Shown here one piece after another: positions 39,777-50,769 of a DNA stretch of 64,000 nucleotides. The stretch comes from Nocardia cyriacigeorgica GUH-2. Lineage in GTDB: Bacteria > Actinomycetota > Actinomycetes > Mycobacteriales > Mycobacteriaceae. The notes beneath the pieces were generated by a model that saw only the letters and a program-made list of their open reading frames with translations, did not search any database and was not told the DNA's origin. The stretch spans positions 2,852,001 to 2,916,000 of the forward strand of contig NC_016887.1 in NCBI RefSeq assembly GCF_000284035.1, written 5' to 3'. How positions within the stretch are numbered: the stretch's first letter is position 1; each line of letters begins with the position of its first letter. Position numbers and translations under genes: made by a program.

Positions 39777-40216
39777 ATTCGTAGTGCCGGCCCGCCGACC
39801 GCTGGACACTGAACGAGGGCGACGTGCGTCCGTGGCGCATCTGGGCCGAGGAAAAGTAGCGGGTCCGCTCCGCTCCTTCTTCGAGGACGGATGAGGCGCA
39901 CCGCCGTCGCGACACCGATTGCCGCATACGGGCAGCAAACAAGCCTCGTCGCCGTGACCGAGAGCTGACAGCTCAGTCGGTAGCGGCGACCGCGGTCGAT
40001 CTTGTTGCCCTCCCGTGTCATCGCCACGCCGCGTTGTGATCGGCGACAGGAAACGGTTTCGGTTGTGATCGTGGACGGTTTCGGCCGTTATGTTCTGTGC
40101 GGCCTCCAGGACCGCTTGCGGTCGTGGCCTTCCCCCATCCACTCGGCCGGGTGTGGCGTGACGCGAAAGGTGTTGCGGCACACCGTCGGCCATGCGGTGC
40201 TGCCCGAAGGAAAGTC
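39777..40216. other. Intergenic region, 440 bp
   Basis: No convincing gene. It holds a composite direct repeat at 40034-40084 (separate entry) and a 14-base stretch AGCTCAGTCGGTAG near 39972 that resembles a tRNA D-arm but is not part of a complete tRNA. The lipase promoter should lie in the 3' part. Confidence 0.5.
40034..40084 (+). repeat. Composite direct repeat upstream of the lipase
   Basis: TTGTGATCG occurs at 40034-40042 and 40063-40071, and ACGGTTTCGG at 40053-40062 and 40075-40084, giving two copies of a TTGTGATCG...ACGGTTTCGG unit. The ACGGTTTCGG copies are 22 bases apart, about two helical turns, as expected for a direct-repeat operator. Confidence 0.5.
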
Positions 40217-41404
40217 TTGTCCAGATCTGCATTCCGACTACTGACCCTGGTGCTGAGCGTTGCCTGCCTCGGCTTGCTCTGCGCGCCCGCCGGTTCCGAA
40301 CCGAGATATCCCGACCCCGACCCGGACCCGTTCTACACCGCACCGGCCGATCTCGCCGCACGCCACCCGGGGGACGTGGTGCGCATCCGCAAGATCGACA
40401 CCGGCCTCTACGTCGGGACCGAGGGCTGGCAGGTGGCCTTTCGGTCCACCGACTCCACCGGCGACCCGATCATGGGCATGACCACGGTGCTGATGCCGAT
40501 CGGTGTGCCGAACCCGCCGCTGGTGTCGTATCAGGCGCTGATCAATTCGCTGGGTACCCAGTGCAATCCGTCCCGTTCGCTGTTCAACGGCGAGTTGCAG
40601 GATGCGGTCGGTGCCATGCTGCCGATCGGGCGGGGCTGGGCGATCTCGCTGCCGGACTACCTCGGCCCCAACGTCGCCTACGGTGCGGCGCGGTTGAGCG
40701 GCATGGTCACCCTCGACAGCGTGCGCGCCGTCCAGAAGGTCGCCGAACTGGGATTGCACGATGCGCCGGTGGTGATCGCCGGGTACTCCGGCGGCGGTAT
40801 GGCGACGGCCTGGGCCGCGGCACTGCAGCCGAGCTATGCGCCCGACCTCGAACTCACCGCCGCGGTGGCCGGCGGCATCCCCGCCGACCTGGAACAGATG
40901 GCGCTGGGCCTCGGTTTCGGCCCGCATCCGGGCTTCGGGCTCGCCTTCGCCGCCGCCATGGGCCTGGAACGGGAGTATCCGCAGCGGCTGCCGATCTCCG
41001 ACCAGCTCAACGACCACGGCCGCTGGTTCCGCGAGTTCACCCATAACGCGTGCCGGCGCTTCCTGCTCTTCCACGGTGTGTTCCGCAGTGCCGAGGAGAT
41101 GGCAGCGTCCAAGAGCCTGATGGACAGCCCCGAGGCGCGGGCCGTCCTGCACGAGAACAGCCTCACCCATTTCGACGGCGTCCCGACCGCACCGACCTAC
41201 CTGTGGCACGGCCGCTACGACACGCTGACCCCGTACAACGCCATCTCCACCGTCGCCGATCGCTACTGCCGCGCCGGCGCACCGGTCAAGCTGGTCACCT
41301 ACGACATCGCCGAACACATGACCGCCGCCGTCGCCGGATTCGCCGACGCCTGGAACTTCGTCGAAGCCCGCTTCCGCGGCGACCCGTCGCCGCGCGGGTG
41401 CTGA
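40217..41404 (+). CDS. Secreted lipase (LIP family, alpha/beta hydrolase)
   Basis: A 395-residue exported esterase/lipase. From TTG 40217, with GAAGGAA upstream, the protein begins with a signal peptide (MSRSAFRLLTLVLSVACLG..., likely cleavage after PAG or nearby). The longer frame to 40097 would disrupt this signal. The nucleophile Ser lies in AGYSGGGMATAW; the acid is probably the Asp in WHGRYDTLTPY and the His in DIAEHMTA. Fits the Pfam LIP (secretory lipase) family, which hydrolyses triacylglycerols or short-chain esters outside the cell. Followed by a strong terminator. Confidence 0.88.
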   Translation: MSRSAFRLLTLVLSVACLGLLCAPAGSEPRYPDPDPDPFYTAPADLAARHPGDVVRIRKIDTGLYVGTEGWQVAFRSTDSTGDPIMGMTTVLMPIGVPNPPLVSYQALINSLGTQCNPSRSLFNGELQDAVGAMLPIGRGWAISLPDYLGPNVAYGAARLSGMVTLDSVRAVQKVAELGLHDAPVVIAGYSGGGMATAWAAALQPSYAPDLELTAAVAGGIPADLEQMALGLGFGPHPGFGLAFAAAMGLEREYPQRLPISDQLNDHGRWFREFTHNACRRFLLFHGVFRSAEEMAASKSLMDSPEARAVLHENSLTHFDGVPTAPTYLWHGRYDTLTPYNAISTVADRYCRAGAPVKLVTYDIAEHMTAAVAGFADAWNFVEARFRGDPSPRGC

Positions 41405-41406
41405 CT

Positions 41407-41439
41407 GATGCGGGACCGTGCGCCCGGCGGTCCCGCATC
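41407..41439 (+). terminator. Terminator after the lipase
   Basis: A 12-bp stem (41407-41418 with 41428-41439) and a nine-base loop, starting three bases after the lipase stop. Confidence 0.75.
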
Positions 41440-41677
41440 GACTTCACCCTGATCGGGTGAGGTTGCTCCATCGGCCCGCCGCATACGGTCGGTGACGGCG
41501 TCGAAGCCACACCGGTTCGGGCCCGGCGGTCGGCGGCCGCACCGACATAGCGCGGGCGAACCGGGAGCGTCCGGTCAGCGTCGACCGGCAGCGGTGCCGG
41601 CACACGCGAGCGAGGCCGGTGCCCCATCGACACGATCGACGCTCACCCAAGTCGAACTCGTTTGCGATGGAGGGATC

Positions 41678-42982
41678 ATGAGGACCGTAGCTGCCGACCT
41701 GCGCACATTGAGTCGCGAAGCCTACATCTACCTGTATCCGCTGGTGACCACCGACGAAACCCGGCGCCAGCAGATCAACGGGGCGACCGGGTCGAAACCC
41801 GGCTTCGGTCCGCCGAACCAGTTTCACCACATTCGTACGTTCCCGGACGCTACGTTCCGGACGGTCGTGCGCCCCAACTTCGACACCCTGTACTCCAGCG
41901 CTTGGATCGACCTCGGCAAGGGCCCGGTCCAAGTGCACGCACCCGACAGCGGTGATCGCTTCTACATGCTGCCGATGCTCGACGCGTGGACCGACGTATT
42001 CGCCAGTCCAGGCACACGCACCACCGGCACAGGACCCCAGGATTATCTGCTGGTCGGGCCGGGATACCGCGGGGACCCTCCGCCCGATATCCCGGTGATC
42101 CACGCACCTACCCACAATGTCTGGATCATCGCCCGCCCGCAAACCAATGGGCCCGCCGATTACGCGACGGTCAACGCCTTCCAGGACGGACTACGGATCA
42201 TCGAGATCGGCGAGCGAGCACCGTTCGAGCCCGATCCCACCGTCGAGAGCAGTGTGGAACCGCTGCATGTCGTCGAATCGTTGTCGGCGACGGATTTCTT
42301 CCGCCGCGGTGCCGCGGCGCTCGCCGTCGATCCGCCGCACCTCACCGACTTCTCCCAGCTGGCCAGGATCGAGCCACTCGGCATCGTCCCCGGCCGCCAG
42401 TTCGATGCCGACCGGTTCGCAGCCGCCGAACTCGACCAGATCGAGGCTGGTGTGGCCGACGCGCGAGCGGCGATCACCAACGCGCCGCGATCGGTCGTGC
42501 CGCCGGTCGACGGCTGGGTGACGCTCAACACCGGCGTCTACGGCAACGACTATCTCACTCGTGCGGCCATCGCCAAGGCCGGGCTCGGCGCGAACCCGCC
42601 CGAAGATGCCATCTACCCGTTGCTTCTCACCGATTCCGAGGGCAAACCGCCCATGGGCGACTCCGACTACACCATCCATTTCGACGCGGACCGGCTGCCG
42701 CCCGTCGACGCCTTCTGGTCGATCACGATGTACGACGCCGAGGGATTCCAGACACCCAACGAGCTGAATCGGTTCGCCATCGGCGACCGCGACCCGCTGC
42801 GCTACAACTCCGATGGCTCCCTCGATATCTATATCTCGCACACCAACCCGGGGCCGGACCGCGAATCGAACTGGCTTCCGGCACCCCTCGGACCGCTCGG
42901 AATCACCCTGCGCCTGTACGCACCGCACCCCGCGGCGCTCGATCGCACCTGGACACCGCCGCCGCTGCACAAGGTCGGGTGA
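41678..42982 (+). CDS. DUF1254/DUF1214-domain protein
   Basis: A 434-residue protein. The N-terminal DUF1254 part (about 10-135: EAYIYLYPLV, FRTVVRPNFDTLYSSAWIDL, FYMLPMLDAWTDVFASPG) and the C-terminal DUF1214 part (about 300-430: VYGNDYLTRAAIAKAGLG, FWSITMYDAEGFQTPNELNRFAIGDRD, YISHTNPG) are both complete. No signal peptide is evident. ATG 41678 has GGAGG five bases upstream. The family is common in actinobacteria and unassigned in function. It forms a convergent arrangement with the CNNM genes. Confidence 0.9.
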   Translation: MRTVAADLRTLSREAYIYLYPLVTTDETRRQQINGATGSKPGFGPPNQFHHIRTFPDATFRTVVRPNFDTLYSSAWIDLGKGPVQVHAPDSGDRFYMLPMLDAWTDVFASPGTRTTGTGPQDYLLVGPGYRGDPPPDIPVIHAPTHNVWIIARPQTNGPADYATVNAFQDGLRIIEIGERAPFEPDPTVESSVEPLHVVESLSATDFFRRGAAALAVDPPHLTDFSQLARIEPLGIVPGRQFDADRFAAAELDQIEAGVADARAAITNAPRSVVPPVDGWVTLNTGVYGNDYLTRAAIAKAGLGANPPEDAIYPLLLTDSEGKPPMGDSDYTIHFDADRLPPVDAFWSITMYDAEGFQTPNELNRFAIGDRDPLRYNSDGSLDIYISHTNPGPDRESNWLPAPLGPLGITLRLYAPHPAALDRTWTPPPLHKVG

Positions 42983-43001
42983 GTATCGCCGTCGCTCCCC
43001 G

Positions 43002-44069
43002 CTACTCGATCACCCGGTGGGTGCCGTCGCGCACTGTGCCGACGAACTCCTCCACCAGATCCTCGAGCGCCACGATGCCGACAGTATTGCCGCGATTGTC
43101 GACCACCCGCCCGAGGTGACTGCTGGTCCGGCGCAACCGGGCCAGCGCCTCGTAGAGCGGGGTGCCGGCCAGCACGGTGGGCAGCGGACGGATATCGGTG
43201 CGCGGGATCGGGGTACTCGGCCCGGCCGACTCATCGGCGACCAGATCCAGCACGTCCTTGACGTGCAGATACCCGACCAGCGAGCCGTCGTCGGCGGAGA
43301 CCGGGTACCGGGAGAACCCGGTTTCGGCGACCGCTGTCTCGATATCGCCGAGGGTGGTGCCGTTGCCGCGCAACGGCACCGTCCGGGTGGTGTCCAACCC
43401 CACCATGACATCGCCGACCACCCGTTCGGAGGTGCCGAGGGCCTGGGTGAGCCTGCGGTGCTCCTCCTCGTCGAGCAGCCCCTCCGAGCGGGATTCGCCG
43501 ATCATCTCGGCCAGCTCCACACTCGAGACGGTCGCGTCGAGTTCGTCTTTCGGCTCGATCCGCAGCATCCGCAGCGTCAGGTTGGCCGCCAGGTTGTAGA
43601 CCGCGATCAGCGGTCGGGCCAGCCGCAGCCACATCAGGTGGATCGGCACCAGCAGCAGCGCCGAGCGTTCGGGCCCGGCCAGTGCGATGTTCTTCGGGAT
43701 CATCTCGCCGAACAGGATGTGCAGGACCACCACGATGGCCAGCGCGATGGTGAACGCCACCGGATGCAGCAGTTGATCGGGCAGCCCGGCCAGATGGAAC
43801 GGACCTTCCAGCAGGTGCGCGACGGCGGGCTCACCCACCCGGCCCAGCAGGATCGAGCAGATGGTGATGCCCAGCTGCGCCGCCGCCAGCATCATCGACA
43901 GGTTCTCACCCGCCCGGATGACGGTGTTGGCATTGCGTTTGCCTTGTGCGGCAAGAGCTTCCAGCCGGTCGCGGCGCGCCGAGATCAGCGCGAACTCGGC
44001 GCCGACGAAGAACGCGTTACCGGCCAGCAGGACCACGGTGAGCGCGACACCGAACAGATCACCGCCCAT
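43002..44069 (-). CDS. CNNM/CorC-family transporter with CBS pair, distal gene
   Basis: A 355-residue membrane protein. The N-terminal CNNM (DUF21) domain has about four helices (residues 5-160; FFVGAEFALISARRDRLEALA, QLGITICSILLGRVGEPAVA, HILFGEMIPKNIALAG), followed by a CBS pair (about 205-340). It ends after the CBS domains, so it lacks the C-terminal CorC_HlyC domain present in its neighbour. Family members take part in Mg2+ (or Co2+) transport or homeostasis. It overlaps the end of the upstream paralogue by 11 bases, so the two form an operon and probably a heteromeric complex. Confidence 0.9.
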   Translation of the reverse strand: MGGDLFGVALTVVLLAGNAFFVGAEFALISARRDRLEALAAQGKRNANTVIRAGENLSMMLAAAQLGITICSILLGRVGEPAVAHLLEGPFHLAGLPDQLLHPVAFTIALAIVVVLHILFGEMIPKNIALAGPERSALLLVPIHLMWLRLARPLIAVYNLAANLTLRMLRIEPKDELDATVSSVELAEMIGESRSEGLLDEEEHRRLTQALGTSERVVGDVMVGLDTTRTVPLRGNGTTLGDIETAVAETGFSRYPVSADDGSLVGYLHVKDVLDLVADESAGPSTPIPRTDIRPLPTVLAGTPLYEALARLRRTSSHLGRVVDNRGNTVGIVALEDLVEEFVGTVRDGTHRVIE

Positions 44070-45438
44070 GATCGGCCTCCTGCCCGTCGAGCACCTCGGC
44101 GGTGACCGGGATCAGCCGCACCCGGTCCACCCGCCTGCCGTCCATCCGCTCCACCCGGGCCAGCCAGCCGCCCTGCCCGTCGCCCGGATGACGTTGATGC
44201 GAGCGCGGATCCGGCAGCACCACGATGTCGCCGGCCTCCGGAATCCGGCCCAGCCGGATGAGCACCAGCCCACCCAGGGTTTCGTATTCGCCTTCGGGCG
44301 CTTCGTATCCGGTGGCGCGGGAGACCTCGTCGATGCGCAGCAGGCCCGAGCAGTCCCAGCCGTCGGAGACCCGCCGCACATCGCGTTCCTCCTCGTCGTG
44401 CTCGTCGCGCACATCGCCGAGGATTTCCTCGATCACGTCCTCCATGGTCACCAGGCCCGCGGTGCCGCCGTATTCATCGACCACCAGCGCCACCTGCATG
44501 CCATCGGCCCGGATACGTTCGAGCACCTCGTCACCGTCGAGGCTGGCCGGCACGATCGGCACCGGCCGGGCCAGCAGATGCAGGGCCAGCCCGCGCCGGG
44601 ATTCGGCCGGAACGGTGAACGCCTGCTTGACGTGCACCACGCCGAGGGTGTTGTCCAGATCGCCGTCGATGACGGGGAACCGGGAGTATCCGGTGCGGCC
44701 CGCGGCGGCGATGAGATCGGCAATGGTGTCGGACTTGTCGAGCGCTTCGATCTTCACCCGCGGCGTCATCAGTTCCTCCGCGCTGCGCTCACCGAACTCC
44801 AGCGAGCGGTCCATTACCTGTGCGGTGCGCTGATCGAGCGCTCCGCGCTGGGCGGACGTGCGCACCAGCGAACCCAGTTCCTGCGGTGAGCGTGCCGATC
44901 GCAACTCTTCGGCCGGTTCCACGCCGAGTCGGCGGACCACCCAGTTGGCGGTGCCGTTGAGGAAATGGATCAACCATTTGAACACCACCGAGAACGCGAC
45001 CATCGGGCCCGCGGTGATGCGGGCGGTGGCCAGCGGCGCGGCGATGGCGATGTTCTTGGGCACCAGCTCGCCGTAGATCATCGACAGCGAGGTGGCCAGG
45101 ATCAGCGCGAGCGCGAGCGAGACGCCGCGGGCGGCGCTGTCGGCGAGGCCGACTGCCGAGAACACCGGGGTCAGCAGCCGCGCCAGCACCGGCTCGGCGA
45201 TATAGCCGGTGATCAGGGTGGTGATGGTGATGCCGAGCTGGGCGCCGGACAGTTGGAACGACAGCGTGTGATGGGCTTTGCGGACCATGCGGGCCCGGAC
45301 GTCACCGTCGCGGGCATGCGCTTCGACAGTGCTGCGTTCGAGGGCGGTGAGGGAGAATTCCGCGGCCACGAACAGCGCCGTCCCCGCGGTCAATGCGATG
45401 AAACCGATCAGGCTGAGCACGGTGAGCACGACGGACAC
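44059..45438 (-). CDS. CNNM/CorC-family transporter with CBS pair and CorC domain, proximal gene
   Basis: A 459-residue protein with a CNNM membrane domain (residues 1-190; ALFVAAEFSLTALERSTVEA, QLGITITTLITGYIAEP, MIYGELVPKNIAIAAP), a CBS pair (about 215-340; MTPRVKIEALDKSD, GYSRFPVIDGDLDNTLGVVHVK, VVDEYGGTAGLVTMEDVIEEI) and the C-terminal CorC_HlyC domain with EGEYETLGGLVLIRLGRIP. A GTG start at 45438 is used. Upstream lies a 200-base leader with a foldable three-way element (45514-45570). Together with the distal paralogue it is likely a Mg2+ homeostasis unit. Confidence 0.9.
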   Translation of the reverse strand: MSVVLTVLSLIGFIALTAGTALFVAAEFSLTALERSTVEAHARDGDVRARMVRKAHHTLSFQLSGAQLGITITTLITGYIAEPVLARLLTPVFSAVGLADSAARGVSLALALILATSLSMIYGELVPKNIAIAAPLATARITAGPMVAFSVVFKWLIHFLNGTANWVVRRLGVEPAEELRSARSPQELGSLVRTSAQRGALDQRTAQVMDRSLEFGERSAEELMTPRVKIEALDKSDTIADLIAAAGRTGYSRFPVIDGDLDNTLGVVHVKQAFTVPAESRRGLALHLLARPVPIVPASLDGDEVLERIRADGMQVALVVDEYGGTAGLVTMEDVIEEILGDVRDEHDEEERDVRRVSDGWDCSGLLRIDEVSRATGYEAPEGEYETLGGLVLIRLGRIPEAGDIVVLPDPRSHQRHPGDGQGGWLARVERMDGRRVDRVRLIPVTAEVLDGQEADHGR

Positions 45439-45513
45439 GCCTCAGCACCACCCGGGCCGGTGAGCGGTGGGCACGGTCGTGCGTACTGCGGTGAGCTGGA
45501 CGGCTGCGAGATG

Positions 45514-45570
45514 GAGGACGCCGGGTTGGTCACCCGGCTCGATAGAGGAGCCCTCCTGTGCGGCGTCCTC
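45514..45570 (-). promoter_or_regulatory. Structured leader RNA candidate before the CNNM genes
   Basis: Perfect 10-bp arms (45514-45523 and 45561-45570) enclose two further hairpins (GGGT/ACCC and GGAG/CTCC arms), giving a three-way-junction shape in the transcript 75-130 bases before the CNNM start. It lies after the guaB1 terminator, so it belongs to the CNNM leader. A metal-responsive riboswitch is plausible, but I could not fit it to the M-box consensus. Confidence 0.4.
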
Positions 45571-45639
45571 GGACGCGGGTGACAACTGGTTCCTTTCGCA
45601 TGGGGAATGGATACCGGCGGTGCCGGCAACCTTTATGCT

Positions 45640-45670
45640 ACCGGCCCACGCGGTGCTCGCGTGGGCCGGT
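45640..45670 (-). terminator. Terminator after guaB1
   Basis: A perfect 13-bp stem (45640-45652 with 45658-45670) and a five-base loop begin 12 bases downstream of the guaB1 stop on the minus strand. Confidence 0.8.
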
Positions 45671-45681
45671 CCGGGGTTGAT

Positions 45682-47680
<1,999 letters not shown>

Positions 47681-48026
47681 GAGGCGGGCGGCCGGATGGT
47701 TGAGCGCGTGGTTACCGGAACTCCAGCTAGTTGCCAGGTGACAGCCTGCAGCCAGCCCCCAGTGTTCCCGAATGGTGGAAATCGGTGGGCGGGTCGACGG
47801 CCGTGGCGCCGAAGACGGCGCCGCGATGGCCTTCGATGACGGCGCCGGTCTCGTCGTCCAGGATCCGGGCATCGGTTGCCGATATGCACGCAGTGCCGGA
47901 TTGCTCGCGCTGCGATGTTCAGTGGTCGTGCGTGGGCGCGCCGCGTGCGCAGGCGTGTGACGCCGAGTTCGCGATGGAGGCCGGCTCGTAGTCGGGTCGT
48001 CGGCGTGGATGGCGCCGGGCGAATCG
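47681..48026. other. Intergenic region, about 345 bp
   Basis: Lies between convergent genes. It contains only short frames; one minus-strand stretch (about 47725-47890) reads DARILDDETGAVIEGHRG and looks protein-like, so a decayed gene fragment is possible. I cannot assign it. Confidence 0.4.
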
Positions 48027-49367
48027 TCAGTTTGCGCGGCGGTTGCGGTCTGGCCGGAATCGCGCCGAATTCCCGGTGTGGCGTCGCGGCTTCCCGAGCG
48101 TGTCGCGAGGACGACCCGGGCGTCGCGGCGTCGAAGACTCCGCCGGCGAAACCGTCGCGGGCGGCGGAACCGGGACGCCTGGTGGTTTGCGGGCACCGGT
48201 GAGGCGGCGCAGCAGCCGATCGCCGGGCGCGATAGTGGACTCGGCGGCGTCGATGCCGGCGCGGCGGGTGAGGGCGGCGGCCTCGGCGCGTTGGTCCTCG
48301 GTGACCAGGGTGACGACCGTTCCGGTGGCGCCGGCGCGGGCGGTGCGGCCGGCGCGGTGCACGTAGTCCTTCGGGTCGGCGGGCGGGTCGACGTGCACCA
48401 CCAGCGAGATGTTGTCGACGTGGATGCCGCGGGCGGCGACATCGGTGGCCACCAGCACCGGAACCGACCCGTCGGCGAACGCGGCCAGCACCCGATTGCG
48501 GTTGTTCTGCGATTTGCCGCCGTGCAACGCCTGCGCCGCGATGCCGACCTCGCGCAGCCGTCCGGTGAGTTTGTCGGCGCCGTGCTGGGTGCGCACGAAC
48601 AGCAGCGTGCGGCCGTCGCGGGCGGCGATCTCGGCGACGACCTCGCGTTTATCGGCCTTGCGCAGATACAGCAGGTGATGGGTCGCGGCGGGTGTGGCGG
48701 CGTCGGTCTCGGGCACCGGATCGGCGGCGTGGGCGACGGGGTCACGCAGATAGCGGCGCACCACCTCGTCCACAGCGCCGTCGAGGGTGGCCGAGAACAG
48801 CAGGTGCTGGGAGTCGGCGGGGACCTGATCCACCAGAGCCTGTACCTGCGGCAGGAAGCCGAGTTCGGCGAGATGGTCGGCCTCATCGATGGCGGTGATG
48901 CGCACCGCGTCCAGCGACAGCGCCTGCTGGGCGACCAGATCGGCCAGCCGGCCGGGCGTGCCGATCAGCAGGTCGACGCCCCGGGCCAGGCGCTCGGCCT
49001 GTCGCTTGATCGGCAGCCCGCCCACGGCGGTGCCGAGGCGAAGACCCAACGCCAGGGCAGCCGGATCCAATGCGGCCTCGATCTGCACCGCCAGTTCGCG
49101 AGTCGGGGCCAGCACCAGCCCTCGCGGGCGCCGCGGCGCCGAGGGCGCGCCGGCGAGCCGAACCAGCATGGGCAGCCCGAAGGCGAGGGTTTTTCCGGAC
49201 CCGGTGGGGGCCCGGCCGAGCACATCGCGCCCGGCGAGCACGTCCGGAATGGTGGCCGATTGGATCGGGAACGGTGTGGCGATACCGTCGCGCCCCAACG
49301 CGTGCACGAGCACGACGGGCAGCCCGAGCGCGGCGAATGTGGGCGCGGCAGTGCTGGATTCAGGCAC
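48027..49367 (-). CDS. DEAD-box ATP-dependent RNA helicase
   Basis: A 446-residue superfamily 2 helicase. Motifs in order: Q motif (TPFPIQSATIPDVL), I APTGSGKT, Ia PTRELAVQ, Ib TPGRL, II DEAD in AIDEADH, III SAT, IV LLFVRTQHGADKL, V ATDVAARGIHV and VI HRAGRTARAG. The C-terminal tail (about 395-446) is basic and rich in Pro, Arg and Ser, likely an RNA-binding extension. It starts eight bases inside the 3' end of the M56 peptidase gene, so the two are co-transcribed. Likely role in rRNA assembly or mRNA turnover. Confidence 0.93.
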   Translation of the reverse strand: MPESSTAAPTFAALGLPVVLVHALGRDGIATPFPIQSATIPDVLAGRDVLGRAPTGSGKTLAFGLPMLVRLAGAPSAPRRPRGLVLAPTRELAVQIEAALDPAALALGLRLGTAVGGLPIKRQAERLARGVDLLIGTPGRLADLVAQQALSLDAVRITAIDEADHLAELGFLPQVQALVDQVPADSQHLLFSATLDGAVDEVVRRYLRDPVAHAADPVPETDAATPAATHHLLYLRKADKREVVAEIAARDGRTLLFVRTQHGADKLTGRLREVGIAAQALHGGKSQNNRNRVLAAFADGSVPVLVATDVAARGIHVDNISLVVHVDPPADPKDYVHRAGRTARAGATGTVVTLVTEDQRAEAAALTRRAGIDAAESTIAPGDRLLRRLTGARKPPGVPVPPPATVSPAESSTPRRPGRPRDTLGKPRRHTGNSARFRPDRNRRAN

Positions 49368-50298
49368 GGAACAGCCGAGTCAGCTCGACCAGCCACGGAA
49401 TCGCGACGGCCAGCGTCGGCACCACCAGAATGGCGATCGAACCCAGATAGGCGGCGGCCGCGATCTTCACATCACCCAGCGGCCCGGACAGCCGCTGGAT
49501 GCGGATGAGCGTGCTCGGACCGCCGACGGCCAGCGCACCCTGCGGCGCCGAGGACTTCGAACAGGCCACCAGCGCCCGCGCCAGCGGCTTGGGTCCGGTG
49601 ACCTTGACCGCGGAATCGTCGGCCAGCAGCTCGATCAGCAGCTTCACCGAATCGAGCGCGGACTTGCTGCGCACGAAACGCGGGAAGGCCTCATGGGCTG
49701 CGGTGAACGCCTCGAGCACCAGATCGTGGCGGGCCCGCAGATGCGAACGCTCATGGCTGAGGATCGCGGTGAGTTCGCGCTCGTCGAGGTTGTCCAGCGT
49801 CCCTGCGCTCACCACCACGCGCTGGCGCAGCCCGGGCAGGCAGTAGGCGATCGGCTCGGACGCGGCGAGCACCCGGATATCGGCGGCACGGCGTTCGGGA
49901 CCGCTCTGGTCCAGCAGGTCGACCAGCATGCGGTGGCGGGCGCGGCGGCGGCGGGTGTGCACGCCGACCCGGATCGAGGCGTAGATCAGCCGGGCGCCGA
50001 CCATCAGCGTCAACGCGAACACGAACACATAGGCCAGCCACAGCGGCAGCCCGAGCGCATCGATCTCGTCGGTGGGTGAGGTGGTGGGCCGTCCGTCCTC
50101 GCCGGGCACCAGCAGTTCACTGGCGATGGCCAGGCCGGAACCGAAGGCGCTGAGCACGGCGGCCAGCGCGATCGCCTGCCACAGCACCAGTGCGGCCCGG
50201 GGAGTGCGGTATGTCCACTTCGACCGGGCGAGCAAGGCTGGGGCAGGCCCCGCGAGAAGCAATGCGAGACCGGCGAAGACCGGCGCGGTTGCGTTCAT
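49360..50298 (-). CDS. M56-family membrane metallopeptidase (BlaR1/MecR1-like)
   Basis: A 312-residue membrane protein with four predicted helices and the zinc-protease motif HERSH (HExxH) in LTAILSHERSHLRARHDLVLE, with LADDSAV as the likely third-ligand region. It corresponds to the signal-transducing protease part of BlaR1/MecR1 without the extracellular penicillin-binding sensor domain. In the family, activation leads to cleavage of the BlaI/MecI repressor, whose homologue is encoded just upstream (47-base gap). The signal may be beta-lactam or other cell-envelope stress, or as in mycobacterial BlaIR-like pairs unrelated to a local beta-lactamase. Confidence 0.9.
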   Translation of the reverse strand: MNATAPVFAGLALLLAGPAPALLARSKWTYRTPRAALVLWQAIALAAVLSAFGSGLAIASELLVPGEDGRPTTSPTDEIDALGLPLWLAYVFVFALTLMVGARLIYASIRVGVHTRRRRARHRMLVDLLDQSGPERRAADIRVLAASEPIAYCLPGLRQRVVVSAGTLDNLDERELTAILSHERSHLRARHDLVLEAFTAAHEAFPRFVRSKSALDSVKLLIELLADDSAVKVTGPKPLARALVACSKSSAPQGALAVGGPSTLIRIQRLSGPLGDVKIAAAAYLGSIAILVVPTLAVAIPWLVELTRLFRA

Positions 50299-50345
50299 CG
50301 ACTCAGCTCACTGCGTTGTGGGGCCAGGGGTCGAAGACACTGCGG

Positions 50346-50735
50346 TCACGGCGACGGTGCGGTGTCCTCATCTGCTTCGAGCTTAGCGAGTGCCTCGCGC
50401 AGCGCCGCAGCCTCGTCCTTACCGACCTGTTCCACGAAGTGCACCAGGGCGGCGGCCTTGCTGCCCGCTTCCTCGGCCTGCTGCAATGCATCGACCATGA
50501 GGCTGGCCACCAGCTCGTCGCGGGTATGCACGGGAGCGTACCGATGGGCGCGGTCATCGCGCCGCTGAACGACCAGGTTCTTCTTCGCCAGACGCTGGAG
50601 CACCGTCATCACCGTGGTGTACGCGAGCTCGCGGCGCGCCGACAGCGCTTCGTGCACCTGCCGGACCGTTTGCGGTTCGTCGGCCGACCACAGTTGGTCC
50701 ATGACCGCTTTCTCGAGTTCACCAAGTCCTGCCAT
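50346..50735 (-). CDS. BlaI/MecI/CopY-family repressor
   Basis: A 129-residue winged-helix repressor. GLGELEKAVMDQLWSADEPQTV, HEALSARRELAYTTVMTVLQRLAKKNLV (recognition helix) and the wing RRDDRAHRYAPV are typical. The C-terminal helices form the dimer and would carry the protease site. Upstream, at 50770-50786, is an inverted repeat with the TACxACA half-sites known for this family, so it should repress its own operon together with the M56 protease. Confidence 0.92.
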   Translation of the reverse strand: MAGLGELEKAVMDQLWSADEPQTVRQVHEALSARRELAYTTVMTVLQRLAKKNLVVQRRDDRAHRYAPVHTRDELVASLMVDALQQAEEAGSKAAALVHFVEQVGKDEAAALREALAKLEADEDTAPSP

Positions 50736-50769
50736 CCCACAATTTTACGGACTCAACGACGCGGATGCG

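Noticed and set aside
39960..40020. tRNA-like D-arm stretch AGCTCAGTCGGTAG
   Set aside because: No matching acceptor stem, anticodon arm or T-arm (GGTTCGA) at the right distances; treated as chance or a minor remnant.
43002..45438. HlyC/CorC proteins as haemolysins
   Set aside because: The haemolysin label is historical; CNNM plus CBS architecture indicates metal-ion transport or homeostasis.
45439..45640. M-box Mg2+ riboswitch
   Set aside because: Short stretches resemble M-box segments, but in the wrong order; only a generic structured leader can be supported.
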